Below, piece after piece: positions 24,285 through 33,615 of a stretch of DNA of 64,000 bases; position 1 is the stretch's first letter; each line of letters begins with the position of its first letter. Origin of the DNA: Clostridiales bacterium (GTDB lineage: Bacteria > Bacillota > Clostridia > Saccharofermentanales > Saccharofermentanaceae); contig JAFWLP010000038.1 of the NCBI GenBank assembly GCA_017511005.1, forward strand, positions 1 to 64,000, written 5' to 3'. Both the position numbers and the translations under genes were made by a program. The notes beneath the pieces are model-generated. The model had not been told where the DNA came from, did not search any database, and saw nothing but the letters and a program-made list of their open reading frames with translations.

Positions 24285-26801
24285 CTCCTCATCGTCATGG
24301 TTATCGGGCGGAAGCGCGTCCGTTCCGCCGTTCACCGTTGAATTGTCATAATTCTGGTCCGCCGTATCGTTCTTGTTACCAGCATCGGATAACGTTACGA
24401 TGATGATGTCTCCCGCATATACGGTAGAACCCGATGTAACGCTCTGGGCAACACACAGACCCTCGATGTCGCTGTCACTGTCGATCTTACAGTTGAGATT
24501 CATCTTAAGGCACGCCTCTATGCATTCGATCGCGGACATTCCCGTCATGTTCGGAACTCTCGTGGTGAGCATCTGATCATCTGATATTCCTTCAGGGTAA
24601 AGGACGACGATTCCCGTCTTGTAAAGTGTGTGGTAATAATCGGGATATGTTCTCGCGATGATGGTGTCCGGTGTCATGTCCAGCGTTCCGTAAAGCGTTG
24701 AAAGGCCGTTGACAGCGATCTTTGACGATGCCTGGGAAGCAGGCATTCCGTCAACTTTCTGTACATACCACTGCTTCAGGAGTTCTTTGTATTCCTCTTC
24801 TGAGAACCTTCTCTCGACACCCATGTACGAGAGCGTTCCTTCAACGATCTTGGCTGCCGTGGATGCTGCGGAGGATGAACCGACTGAATGGTCTCTCGGC
24901 TTGTTGATTACCACGAGCACTGCGATCTTAGGGTCGTATGAAGGCGCATAGCATGAGAATGAGAGAACGTGGGCTCCTTTAAGTTCACCGACGTCGATCG
25001 TGGAGGTGGATGTCTTACCTGCTACGGAATAGCCTGCGACCTTACCTGCCGAACCCGTACCGTCAGAGACAACGCCTTCCATCAGTGTCCTTACGCGTCT
25101 GCATGTATCTTCAGAGAATACCGTGCGGACTACCTCAGGCTCGATCTCATCCACGATATTGCCCTCAGGATCTGTAATGTATTTTATGATGTGCGGTACC
25201 AGGAGGTCTCCTCCGTTAACGATAGCGCAGTAGGAAGTGATCAGCTGGATAGGCGTAACCGTCGAGGACTCTCCGTATGCGAGAACCGCCATGTCGACCG
25301 ACGTAGGCTCTTTATGGAAGATGCCCTTTCCTTCCGCAGGAAGGTCTATTCCGGTCTGGTCATAGAAACCGAGCATGCGGACGTAGGAATAATACTTTGT
25401 GATACCGATACGGTACGCAAGCTGGGTAAAGATAGGGTTGCAGGAATTCTGGAACGCCTTCTGCAACGTCTCATCGCCGTGGTTGTATCCGAGAGATTTC
25501 TGGGCCCAGCACGAAATGGTATGCTTCGAAGAGATCGCGATCGGTGCATCGTTGAACACTTCTTCCTCAGTCGTCAGATTCTCCTCAAAAGCCATGCATG
25601 TGGTAAGCGATTTGAATGTTGAACCAGGCTCGTAGGTATCCGAAACGCACCGGTTGCGCCAGGCATTTGCCATAACGTATTGAACACGGTCCTCCGAATT
25701 CATGAAGTTCCATTTATCGGGATTTGTTCCGTAAGGCATCGCGTAAGGATCGTTACAGTCATAGTTAGGCAGTGATACCATCGCATACACCGCACCTGTA
25801 TAAGGATTCATTACTATGGCACATACACCGTCGATCGGATCATACTTGTCATATGCCTCCTTGGCGGCTTCCTCCGCGATTCTCTGAATACTTATATCGA
25901 TATTGGTTACTATGTTGTTTCCGTCAGACACATCGATCGTTGTCGCGTCAGAATAAGGCAGAACACCGCCCGTGATCTCGTCTGTCTCGGAATATCTGTA
26001 TCCGTCCTCACCTGACAGAACGTCATTGTAATACGCTTCAAGACCGTAAAGACCGTTAAGGCTTACACCGTCATTCTTTGCATACCCTATGACCTGCGAC
26101 GCAAGAGAACCGTAGTTGTAATATCTCTGGGGAACCGCAACAAAGCCAAAACCCTTGACCTTGTTGTCTTTAAGGAACTTATCGAACTGGTCCTTGGTTT
26201 CCTGGGGAACATTCTTGGTTACGTCGCATCCCGCAACATCATTCCTCTTATCATCCTTGTCTTCAGGATCAACCGGTATTATCGAATCGATCTTTTCATA
26301 CGGAACACCGAGAATGGTAACTACACCTTCCATTATCTCTTCTCTTGAGAGGATCGTGGAAGTTACCATTTTCGGAGAACAGATAACGGTATAGTCATAT
26401 GTGTTGGATGCAAGGGGTACAAGATTCGAATCGTAGATCATGCCCCTGTTCGCGCTGTATGTCATAAGCGTCCACTGTTCGTCAGCAGCCGCCCTAGCGT
26501 ACTTGTCGTTATCTGTTACGGTCGTACGGTAAAGATTATAGATGAGATAGAACGAATACAGGACAACAACGACACCTACGACCGCGATCCATGCCTTGGC
26601 AAAGGCTCTGGATCTCGAATGTCTGACCGGCTTTTCCTGCGGCTCTTTGACGTCTTCGGAAGACACTGCAGCGGATTCTGCTGCCTGAGGTTTTTTCCTG
26701 ATCTCCGAAGAGCCCTTTAAGGGCTTCCTGCTGTTACTTATCGGGATGTGCTGCATAGTAATCAGCCAACGCGTCCTTGGAATCATTGAAATCATCATCA
26801 T
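24279..26801 (-). CDS. SpoVD/FtsI-type penicillin-binding protein with one PASTA domain
   Basis: 840 aa. Short cytoplasmic tail, membrane segment at about 68-90, dimerisation domain, then transpeptidase with STFK (S394 nucleophile), SCN (453-455) and KTS at 596-598 in place of the usual KTG. One PASTA domain lies at about 746-806 and an acidic C-terminal tail follows. It cross-links septal or spore-cortex peptidoglycan with FtsW. The start is uncertain. ATGs at 26801 and 26795 follow a GAAGGG within ftsL; ATG at 26756 would remove most of the overlap but has no ribosome site. Confidence 0.9.
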   Translation of the reverse strand: MMMISMIPRTRWLITMQHIPISNSRKPLKGSSEIRKKPQAAESAAVSSEDVKEPQEKPVRHSRSRAFAKAWIAVVGVVVVLYSFYLIYNLYRTTVTDNDKYARAAADEQWTLMTYSANRGMIYDSNLVPLASNTYDYTVICSPKMVTSTILSREEIMEGVVTILGVPYEKIDSIIPVDPEDKDDKRNDVAGCDVTKNVPQETKDQFDKFLKDNKVKGFGFVAVPQRYYNYGSLASQVIGYAKNDGVSLNGLYGLEAYYNDVLSGEDGYRYSETDEITGGVLPYSDATTIDVSDGNNIVTNIDISIQRIAEEAAKEAYDKYDPIDGVCAIVMNPYTGAVYAMVSLPNYDCNDPYAMPYGTNPDKWNFMNSEDRVQYVMANAWRNRCVSDTYEPGSTFKSLTTCMAFEENLTTEEEVFNDAPIAISSKHTISCWAQKSLGYNHGDETLQKAFQNSCNPIFTQLAYRIGITKYYSYVRMLGFYDQTGIDLPAEGKGIFHKEPTSVDMAVLAYGESSTVTPIQLITSYCAIVNGGDLLVPHIIKYITDPEGNIVDEIEPEVVRTVFSEDTCRRVRTLMEGVVSDGTGSAGKVAGYSVAGKTSTSTIDVGELKGAHVLSFSCYAPSYDPKIAVLVVINKPRDHSVGSSSAASTAAKIVEGTLSYMGVERRFSEEEYKELLKQWYVQKVDGMPASQASSKIAVNGLSTLYGTLDMTPDTIIARTYPDYYHTLYKTGIVVLYPEGISDDQMLTTRVPNMTGMSAIECIEACLKMNLNCKIDSDSDIEGLCVAQSVTSGSTVYAGDIIIVTLSDAGNKNDTADQNYDNSTVNGGTDALPPDNHDDEED

Positions 26802-27402
26802 TGATCCCTTCGGAATTATAATTTGCTTTTGTGCGTAGCGAATCTGTATTCGGAACAGGAAGATTTATGACCTGATTCTGGTTAGGATCCTGCATGCCGA
26901 GAGCTATTGCCTGAGCACGTATCACGTCCATGTCCGCGATTCCGTTAGCATTCTCTTCCGCATTCACGATCTCTCTCTTGACCGTGTTGATCTCATCCTT
27001 AAGATTGGAATTGTCTCTTGCGAGTTCAGATACTTCCGTCTGAGGATAGAGAAGCAGCATTACAAGGAATCCCAGAAGGATTACGAGAACGATAGATACG
27101 AAAGTCTCTACGAACCTCCTGCTGGTGAGTCTTCTTGCCTTCTTCTTAAGTTCCTTGGCATCCTCATGTGCGATAGCGTACTGCACTGTTCTCTCCTGAA
27201 CATCTTCATATGATACAACTGCGGGATTCTTCTCGATGATCAGCTCTTCATCTTCCATTAGAGCCGTTGTTCTCGGAACCACCTCGCCGTTTCTGTATGC
27301 GAGATTGGTCTTACCGGCAGACAGCACCTCGTTAAGCGTTTCATCCTCCACGCCCACATCGAAGCTCCTGATTTTCTTTTTCGATGTTAATTTTACTGCC
27401 AT
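26734..27402 (-). CDS. ftsL: FtsL-like divisome protein
   Basis: 222 aa. A basic N-terminal cytoplasmic region of about 95 residues, one membrane segment (FVSIVLVILLGFLVMLLLYP), then a coiled coil (NSNLKDEINTVKREIVNAEE) ending with IALGMQDP, which is typical of FtsL. Sequence is poorly conserved; identity rests on the topology and on the position between rsmH and the PBP. ATG at 27402 has GAGG 9 bp upstream. Its end overlaps the PBP gene by up to 68 bp. Confidence 0.85.
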   Translation of the reverse strand: MAVKLTSKKKIRSFDVGVEDETLNEVLSAGKTNLAYRNGEVVPRTTALMEDEELIIEKNPAVVSYEDVQERTVQYAIAHEDAKELKKKARRLTSRRFVETFVSIVLVILLGFLVMLLLYPQTEVSELARDNSNLKDEINTVKREIVNAEENANGIADMDVIRAQAIALGMQDPNQNQVINLPVPNTDSLRTKANYNSEGINDDDFNDSKDALADYYAAHPDK

Positions 27403-27433
27403 ACCTTTGATCCTCACCCTTTACAGATCACAC

Positions 27434-28402
27434 TTAGTTGTACTGTTCGTTATCGTTCCTTTCGAACACTCTGAGTTTTGAGCTCCTTGACCTCGGATTG
27501 ATCTCTATCTCCTCGTCCGTAGGTTCAATCGGTTTCTTTGTTATTACCGTGCCGAGGGATTTCTTTCCGCAAACACATACGGGGAAATCGCGGGGACATG
27601 TGCACGGACTCTCCGCTGTCCTGAACGCTTCCTTGACGATCCTGTCCTCCAGCGAGTGGAAAGATATCACAGCGAATCTTCCGCCCGGCTTAAGCTTTCT
27701 TATACCGTCATTGAGCAATGCCTCAAGGCCGTCCAGCTCATGATTTACTTCTATCCTTATTGCCTGGAAGCATCTCTTGGCGGGATGCTGATCTTCACCT
27801 TTTCCGTGACCCGGCATGTATTCTTTTATTGCCGCAGCAAGCTCGGTCGTTCTTGAGAAAGGTTTTGTTCTCCTTCTTTCAACGATACCGTCAGCGATCC
27901 TTCCCGCATGATGTTCCTCGCCGTATTCCCTGAAGATCCTCTCAAGATCATCCCTGGAATATCTGTTGACGACTTCAGCAGCCGTAAGCCATTCATCGGC
28001 ATCCATTCTCATGTCAAGAGGTCCGTTCTTCATGTATGAGAACCCTCTCTCTGCCGTATCCAGCTGATACGAAGAAACACCCAGGTCAGCCATGATGCCG
28101 TCAACCTTTCCGATCTTAAGGCTGCGGATAATGTCATCGATATCTTTATAATCGGATTTGACAGGCATCCAGTCGATCCCTGCAAACGCTTCTTTCCTCT
28201 CCATGCACGCTGCAAGAGCGGCACCGTCTTTATCTATTGAGACAAGGATACCCTTGCCTTTCATTCTTCTCGCGATCTCTGCGCTGTGGCTTCCGCCGCC
28301 GGCAGTACAGTCAACATAGATGCCGCCCGGTCTGACGTTCAGCGCGTCAACAGTCGGATAAAGAAGTACCGGAATGTGTTCAAAATCAGAGGCCTTTAAC
28401 AT
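27434..28402 (-). CDS. rsmH: 16S rRNA (cytosine1402-N4)-methyltransferase RsmH
   Basis: 322 aa. The start HIPVLLYPTVDALN, the SAM loop DCTAGGGSHSAEIARR, and FSYMKNGPLDMRMD are family signatures, and SFHSLEDRIVK is near the C-terminus. It methylates N4 of C1402. It overlaps the end of mraZ by 17 bp and has GGAG inside mraZ as its ribosome site. Confidence 0.96.
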   Translation of the reverse strand: MLKASDFEHIPVLLYPTVDALNVRPGGIYVDCTAGGGSHSAEIARRMKGKGILVSIDKDGAALAACMERKEAFAGIDWMPVKSDYKDIDDIIRSLKIGKVDGIMADLGVSSYQLDTAERGFSYMKNGPLDMRMDADEWLTAAEVVNRYSRDDLERIFREYGEEHHAGRIADGIVERRRTKPFSRTTELAAAIKEYMPGHGKGEDQHPAKRCFQAIRIEVNHELDGLEALLNDGIRKLKPGGRFAVISFHSLEDRIVKEAFRTAESPCTCPRDFPVCVCGKKSLGTVITKKPIEPTDEEIEINPRSRSSKLRVFERNDNEQYN

Positions 28403-28817
28403 AATACGTTGTCTCCAATCCTTCTATGTTGCTCAAGTCGTGATCCTCATTGTCATAGAACGTCTTCGTGCAGATATCCAGTTTACCGTCATCATCAAAT
28501 ACACAGATCTCATCACCGGGCTTGGCGCCGATCCTGTCCCAAAGCTCACTGTTAACCGAGATCCTGCCCTGTGAATCAACACTCACTTCACAAGCCTCAC
28601 CGATGATCACTCTCTTGATCTTACGGATGTTGCGATCCATAACATTTATATCAGCAAACTGCGGCTTGATCACATTCTCAAAATGATCCTTCGAGTAAAC
28701 GCAGAGATAGCCGACATCAAGGCTGTTTGTTACCACAACCTCAGCACCGAGCTTCTCTTTTTGCTTTGTGGGAATAAAAAATCTCCCCTTAGCGTCTACT
28801 TTCTTAACATCTCTCAT
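28386..28817 (-). CDS. mraZ: Transcriptional regulator MraZ
   Basis: 143 aa with two AbrB-like SpoVT halves: DAKGRFFIPTKQKEKLG near the N-terminus and DSQGRISVNSELWDRIG in the middle. It usually represses its own dcw operon. It is the first gene of the cluster, with a promoter and TGG-repeat box upstream. Confidence 0.95.
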   Translation of the reverse strand: MRDVKKVDAKGRFFIPTKQKEKLGAEVVVTNSLDVGYLCVYSKDHFENVIKPQFADINVMDRNIRKIKRVIIGEACEVSVDSQGRISVNSELWDRIGAKPGDEICVFDDDGKLDICTKTFYDNEDHDLSNIEGLETTYYVKGL

Positions 28818-28873
28818 CCTGAGTCTCTGTTTTCACTTGATTTTGCGGCAATAGGAGGATAATATGGACTTGC

Positions 28874-28922
28874 CATCCATTTTCCTCCACCAGAATGGGA
28901 AATATCTCCCTAAATCACCACA
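28874..28922 (-). promoter_or_regulatory. Candidate MraZ operator (TGG repeats with 10-bp period)
   Basis: In the mraZ leader, TGGAGGAAAATGGATGG shows two TGG boxes exactly 10 bp apart. A second pair, TGGTGATTTAGGG, is found about 35 bp upstream, also with a 10-bp step. Known MraZ sites are TGG-type repeats with a 10-bp period. Assignment by pattern only. Confidence 0.5.
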
Positions 28923-28929
28923 CATCTGT

Positions 28930-28958
28930 ATTTTATTCGTAACATTCTTTTAATGCAA
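28930..28958 (-). promoter_or_regulatory. Promoter of the mraZ cluster
   Basis: Minus-strand TTGCAT (28953-28958), 17-bp spacer, TAAAAT (28930-28935). It lies about 110 bp before the mraZ ATG with the TGG repeats between. Confidence 0.65.
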
Positions 28959-29001
28959 GTGGATTTTTGTAATTTTTTGGAAATTTGTTAAATATTTTTT
29001 C

Positions 29002-29160
29002 TATGCCGTTTTCCGGTCAGGAAAAGCCGGGAAAAAGGCCTGTTTTACGGGACTTTTCCCGCCAAAAACGCAATAATGGCTGCCATGATCCGCGATCATG
29101 ACAGCCATGTTAATTCATAGGCTGAATAAATATGCGTTCCGGCCGGTCCGGAACGATCCC
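29002..29160. terminator. Cluster of hairpins after the GH32-fructokinase gene, including a terminator
   Basis: Four inverted repeats are packed in 160 bp. They are CGTTCCGG/CCGGAACG (29135-29155), ATGGCTGtCATGATC with its near-exact complement (29076-29108), CGGGAAAA/TTTTCCCG (29028-29061) and TTTTCC/GGAAAA (29009-29025). The 15-bp stem at 29076-29108 is followed on the minus strand by TATTGCGTTTTTGG and is the likely terminator of the lgt-rodA-GH32 transcript. No gene is seen in 28960-29188. Confidence 0.6.
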
Positions 29161-29188
29161 ATCCGGACATGCAAAAGGATTTCAGGCC

Positions 29189-31456
29189 TTATTTCAACTC
29201 ATTCAGTTCCGGATATGAAGGGATAGCCCCTGATCTTTGAACGCTTATCGAACAGTAGCGGTTGGCAAGATCCAGGCAGTCTTTGATCACCGGCAAAGAA
29301 CAGGATGCCAGATCGTCCCTGCCGACGCCGGATGTTCTCAATTTCCAGAGGAAAGAGCCTATAAACGCATCGCCTGCACCGGTGGTATCTTTTGCTTTGA
29401 CAACAGGGCTTGCCGAATCGGCACGGCCGGCGGAATTAAACGCGGAAGCCCCGTCTTTTCCCCTGGTTATGATCACAAGCTTTACATCGCCCGTAAAGAG
29501 TAACGGAAGCGCCTCCTCAAACACAGCCGTTCCCGTTATGAACTCCAGTTCCTCATCGGATATCTTAAGGATGTCACAGTCAGGAATGAATTCCCAAATG
29601 ACACGCTTAAGTTCATCCTTATCATCCCAGAGCATGAATCTCAGATTAGGATCAAAGCTGATGATGGCACCCTGTCTTCTTGCGATCGTAATGGCCGCAC
29701 GGTGTGCATTCTTCATCGGGAAGTCCCCCAATGACACGCTGCAGAAATGAAGAGCATAGCAGTCATCAAGCATGTCGCCCGTTACTTCCTCAGGCGCGAA
29801 AAGCATGTCCGCGGAAGGTTTTCTGTAGAACGAGAATACCCTGTTACCGTCTTTTGCGAGACTTACAAACGCAAGGGCGGTATTAGCCTCATCCGTATAG
29901 TTGATATAAGAAGTATCAACGCCAGCTTCGTTCAGAGTCCTGGTGATAACATCTCCAAAAGGATCGGCTCCGAGCTTGGTGATCATACGGGACTTTCCGC
30001 CAAGCTTCGAATATGCCGCGCAGACATTGGCCGGCGCGCCGCCTGTCGCAGGCGTGAACGATCCGACCTCGTAAAATTCACATCCGGTCTTATCAGGGAT
30101 GAAATCTATCAGTGCCTCACCAATTGCAACAAGAGTATCATTAAGTCTCAAAGCCGTCACCCGAGCGGAAACTCCGAGAGCCCCGATCCTCACCTGTTTG
30201 TATTCGGGATAGAATCTCGTACTCATGACGTAGCGGCCGTTATTGATAAATATTTCAAGAGAAGACGCATCAGCGATCACCTTAACGGCTTCAAGCTTTC
30301 CCGGACGGATCCTGCGGACACCTCTTCCGCACCCCTCACTGTTTGCAAAAGAAAGAGTGAGAACACCCGAAGAACTGTCCCAACCTATTACGGCTCCCGA
30401 TACCGATACAGAAAAACTTTCCTTAATCTCCGGAACATCAACTTCAAAAGGAAGCTTTTCCCAGACTTCACCGTCAACCGTTTTGCTCCCCTTCTTCAGC
30501 CTGTCAAGCTCCCTGACCGGTCTTTGCAGGATTTTTCCGTCAGATGCAACAGACAGTTCACGCGGCAGCGTCAGACAGTGCTGCCGGCCGTACTCAGTTG
30601 TCGGATTGAAGTATGAGCCGTCACCTATGCCCATCCATCCCATGAGGATCCTTCTTCCGTCAGGAGTCACAAAAGTCTGCGGCGCGTAAAAGTCAAAACC
30701 GTAATCGAATTCTTCAAAATCACCGGGTTCATCACCGTCAAAAACAAAATAACCGCTTTGAAATATGTTCTGGAATCTGTATTCCTCATGTTCCATGCCC
30801 TGGGGACATACGGCAAGGTATCTCCTGCCTTCAAGTTCAAACATATCAGGACATTCCCACATATAACCCATGCATGGAACGGAAATGCATCCCCTGTACA
30901 CTAATGAATCAACGGTCTTACCTTCATATAAGAGCACGCATCCCTGATCATCTCTTGTTCTGGCCCCGAGCACCATCTTATAGATGCCGTTCTCAAGAGT
31001 TACTTTCGGATCCCTTACGTGGCAGGAGCAGAAACCGGGATAATCGGAATTCCTGAGAATGACATTCTTGGATGACATTTTCGAACCGTCCGGAGACGTG
31101 ACAAATATCACGTTGGCACCGCGTCCCTCAAGCACATAATCGGAACCGCCTTCTTCCAGGACATTTCCCGTATAGAAGTATTCGATATGATCACCGCAGG
31201 CAACGGCCGAGCCTGAGAACACGCCGTCTCTGTCCTCCTGAATGTCAGGCTTCAGAACGATCCCGCAGTATTTCCAGGAAAGCATGTCAGCACTTACATA
31301 ATGTCCCCAGCAGCGTGTGCTCTCACCGCCCGGAGTTCCCGGGGAATACTGGAAATAAACATGATAAAGGCCATCAAAAAAGCAGAGTCCGTTCGGGTCG
31401 TTCATCCAGCCTTCAGGGGGCTCAATATGAAGATACTGTCTCCATTTACCCTTCAC
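29189..31456 (-). CDS. Fusion of GH32 sucrose(-6-phosphate) hydrolase and PfkB-family fructokinase
   Basis: One 755-aa frame. Residues 1-440 are a cytosolic glycoside hydrolase family 32 enzyme: WMNDPNG at 17-23 (nucleophile D20), RDP at 148-150, and ECPD at 201-204 (acid/base E201). Residues about 442-755 are a ribokinase-family sugar kinase starting LVAIGEALIDFIP, with GGAPANV (472-478) and the catalytic DTTGAGDAF (690-698). There is no signal peptide. The likely job is to split imported sucrose-6-phosphate or sucrose and phosphorylate the released fructose. No stop or ribosome site separates the halves. It follows rodA by 15 bp; no sugar transporter is nearby. Confidence 0.93.
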   Translation of the reverse strand: MKGKWRQYLHIEPPEGWMNDPNGLCFFDGLYHVYFQYSPGTPGGESTRCWGHYVSADMLSWKYCGIVLKPDIQEDRDGVFSGSAVACGDHIEYFYTGNVLEEGGSDYVLEGRGANVIFVTSPDGSKMSSKNVILRNSDYPGFCSCHVRDPKVTLENGIYKMVLGARTRDDQGCVLLYEGKTVDSLVYRGCISVPCMGYMWECPDMFELEGRRYLAVCPQGMEHEEYRFQNIFQSGYFVFDGDEPGDFEEFDYGFDFYAPQTFVTPDGRRILMGWMGIGDGSYFNPTTEYGRQHCLTLPRELSVASDGKILQRPVRELDRLKKGSKTVDGEVWEKLPFEVDVPEIKESFSVSVSGAVIGWDSSSGVLTLSFANSEGCGRGVRRIRPGKLEAVKVIADASSLEIFINNGRYVMSTRFYPEYKQVRIGALGVSARVTALRLNDTLVAIGEALIDFIPDKTGCEFYEVGSFTPATGGAPANVCAAYSKLGGKSRMITKLGADPFGDVITRTLNEAGVDTSYINYTDEANTALAFVSLAKDGNRVFSFYRKPSADMLFAPEEVTGDMLDDCYALHFCSVSLGDFPMKNAHRAAITIARRQGAIISFDPNLRFMLWDDKDELKRVIWEFIPDCDILKISDEELEFITGTAVFEEALPLLFTGDVKLVIITRGKDGASAFNSAGRADSASPVVKAKDTTGAGDAFIGSFLWKLRTSGVGRDDLASCSLPVIKDCLDLANRYCSISVQRSGAIPSYPELNELK

Positions 31457-31471
31457 GTTCTTCCTCCTGCG

Positions 31472-32602
31472 TCAGGTGCTGCGGGACATCGAAATATTCA
31501 AGATAAATCCGAAAGCGAGGTAATTGATCAGCATCGCCGAACCTCCGAGACTGATAAACGGAAGCGGGATTCCCGTAATGGGAAGAAGACCGACGGCCAT
31601 GCCCATATTCTCGATATAGTGAAATGCGAAGTATGCGGCAAGGCCGGTAAGGCCATAAGATGCTGAAGCAGACTTCGGCAGGATCTTGGCCGCGACGAAG
31701 AGACATCTGCTGATGAAGAAGAATGACAGGATTATAACGGCTGTCGTTCCTATGAAGCCCATATGCTCGGATATCGCAGCGAAGATGAAGTCACTCTCCT
31801 TAACCGGAACGGTGGTAAGGATACCCGTGTGGTTTCCCGTAAGACCGCCCGAAGCGATCGCAGCTTTTGACTGCATCAGGTTGTACTCTGATCTTGGATC
31901 GGAACCCTGGAAAACAAGTGACAGGATCCTGTCTTTCTGATACGGCTTAAGATAGAAAGTCCATACCGCTGGCACAACGATAACGACAAATGATGAGAAT
32001 GCCAGCAGAAAGTACCTGTACCTGACTCCCCATGCGAAAAGCATGCAGACGAAAGTGAATATGATGACCATCGCGGTACCAAAGTCAGGCTGCGTAAGGA
32101 TAAGCAGCATCGGAGGCGCATAGACCGCAGCCATTATTCCGAATCCCTTGAGCATGCTTACCTCTTTGTTGTGCATCGATTCGAAAATATCTGCCGCAAC
32201 AACGATGAGACCTATCTTCGCAAGCTCGGAAGGCTGGAAATTACCGACAACCGGAAGGTTGAGCCATGAATCCGCGCCCCATGAAGCAGCAAGCGAATAG
32301 CCGTCGATCGGAACCAATATCAAAAGGAACAGCGAGACCGCATAGATAAGACGTCCGACGATCCTCAGGAAATGCTCATCGAGCAGACTTATTATCAAGG
32401 CAGCGACAACACCTGCCACGGTAGCCGCTATCTGTCTGTAGTAGTTTCCGGGATATGCGGCGTAACCTTTGGACAAAACCTTCTGCAGGACATAAAGGCC
32501 GATTATCGTCATTGCCAGGACCGGCACGACAAGGTAATAATCAACGGTCTTCAGACCGTCTTTCCCGCGAAGTCTTACAACGCCGGAACCAGCCTTATCC
32601 AT
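31472..32602 (-). CDS. rodA: Rod-shape SEDS glycan polymerase RodA
   Basis: 376 aa with about ten membrane segments. SEDS motifs include WLNLPVVGNFQPSELAKIG, MQSKAAIASGGLTGNHTG and PLPFISLGGSAMLINYLAFG. It polymerises peptidoglycan along the cylinder with a class B PBP. It lacks the long N-terminal tail of the FtsW encoded at 19670-21175. Its start overlaps the lgt stop by one base. Confidence 0.88.
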   Translation of the reverse strand: MDKAGSGVVRLRGKDGLKTVDYYLVVPVLAMTIIGLYVLQKVLSKGYAAYPGNYYRQIAATVAGVVAALIISLLDEHFLRIVGRLIYAVSLFLLILVPIDGYSLAASWGADSWLNLPVVGNFQPSELAKIGLIVVAADIFESMHNKEVSMLKGFGIMAAVYAPPMLLILTQPDFGTAMVIIFTFVCMLFAWGVRYRYFLLAFSSFVVIVVPAVWTFYLKPYQKDRILSLVFQGSDPRSEYNLMQSKAAIASGGLTGNHTGILTTVPVKESDFIFAAISEHMGFIGTTAVIILSFFFISRCLFVAAKILPKSASASYGLTGLAAYFAFHYIENMGMAVGLLPITGIPLPFISLGGSAMLINYLAFGFILNISMSRST

Positions 32603-33495
32603 TATTTCTTCTTTCCTTCTCCGGCAGAAGAATCAGCATAGAGCTTCTCAGGGAAGCTCTTCTTCTCGAACCTCCTGCTTCTTGCGACAGCGATGTAAAG
32701 AAGAGCAGCCACAACAAATACAAGCGACAGGAGCTGAGAGATCCTGATACTCGTATGTCCGATGTAGAGGGAATCCGTCCTCATGCCTTCTATGAAGAAC
32801 CTTGCGGTTCCGTAGAGCGCGAAATAAGCACATGATGTCTCGAAAGGAATCTTCGAATGTTTTCTGACATAAAGCAGTATGAAAAAGATGGCGAGATCGG
32901 CAAGTGATTCATAAAGGAACGTCGGGTGAACGGGCATTGTAGAAACAAGTGTCGGACAGGAGCTCTTCAGATAAGCCTCAACCGTGGAACTCGTCATGCC
33001 CCAGGGAAGATTGGTCGTGGTACCAAAGCACTCCTGGTTAAAGAAATTGCCCCATCTTCCGATAGCCTGTCCCAAAGGCAGATAGACAACACAGTAATCC
33101 GCAAGTTCCCTGAAAGGGATCTTCCTGATGTAACACATAAGGAAAGCGCCGATAAAGACAAGGATAACGCCTCCGTAGATCGCAAGTCCGCCGGACCGCA
33201 GATCAAAAATGGCTTTCAGATCTTTTCCGTAGTAATCCCAGTTGCATGCCACAAAGTATGCTCTGGCACCGATGATCGCACAGGGGATGATCATAAGGAT
33301 CGTATCGTATACCAGTCCTTCCGGGAAATTCAGGCTCTTGGACTGCTTGATGGCGAGTACAACGCTCAATACAAGCGCCAGTGCTATAAGAAGGCCGTAC
33401 CAATATACTTCTATGCTTCCGATCCTGAAAGCGACCGGATTAACATTAAGAGTCCATCCAAGACCCGGAAATTTCACTTCTACAAAGTTCATCAT
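32602..33495 (-). CDS. lgt: Prolipoprotein diacylglyceryl transferase
   Basis: 297 aa, about seven membrane segments. The Lgt signature GQAIGRWGNFFNQECFG is present, as is the conserved GGLAIYGGVI. It adds diacylglycerol to the lipobox cysteine of prolipoproteins, such as the BMP lipoprotein at 59661-60872. First gene of lgt-rodA-GH32/PfkB. Confidence 0.96.
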   Translation of the reverse strand: MMNFVEVKFPGLGWTLNVNPVAFRIGSIEVYWYGLLIALALVLSVVLAIKQSKSLNFPEGLVYDTILMIIPCAIIGARAYFVACNWDYYGKDLKAIFDLRSGGLAIYGGVILVFIGAFLMCYIRKIPFRELADYCVVYLPLGQAIGRWGNFFNQECFGTTTNLPWGMTSSTVEAYLKSSCPTLVSTMPVHPTFLYESLADLAIFFILLYVRKHSKIPFETSCAYFALYGTARFFIEGMRTDSLYIGHTSIRISQLLSLVFVVAALLYIAVARSRRFEKKSFPEKLYADSSAGEGKKK

Positions 33496-33615
33496 GTTTC
33501 CTTATCCTCCCTGCCCTTCACGAGGGTCAGTAAATCCCTGATATGATACCACAAAATAATAAAGCAGGCTTTCGGGTTTTTTCAGGCGTAAATGAGGAAA
33601 TTGCCTGTGCCATAA

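Noticed and set aside
28864..28950. 28-codon plus-strand frame after AGGAGG (MDLPSIF...)
   Set aside because: The ribosome-like site is likely coincidence within the mraZ operator; no family and no terminator.
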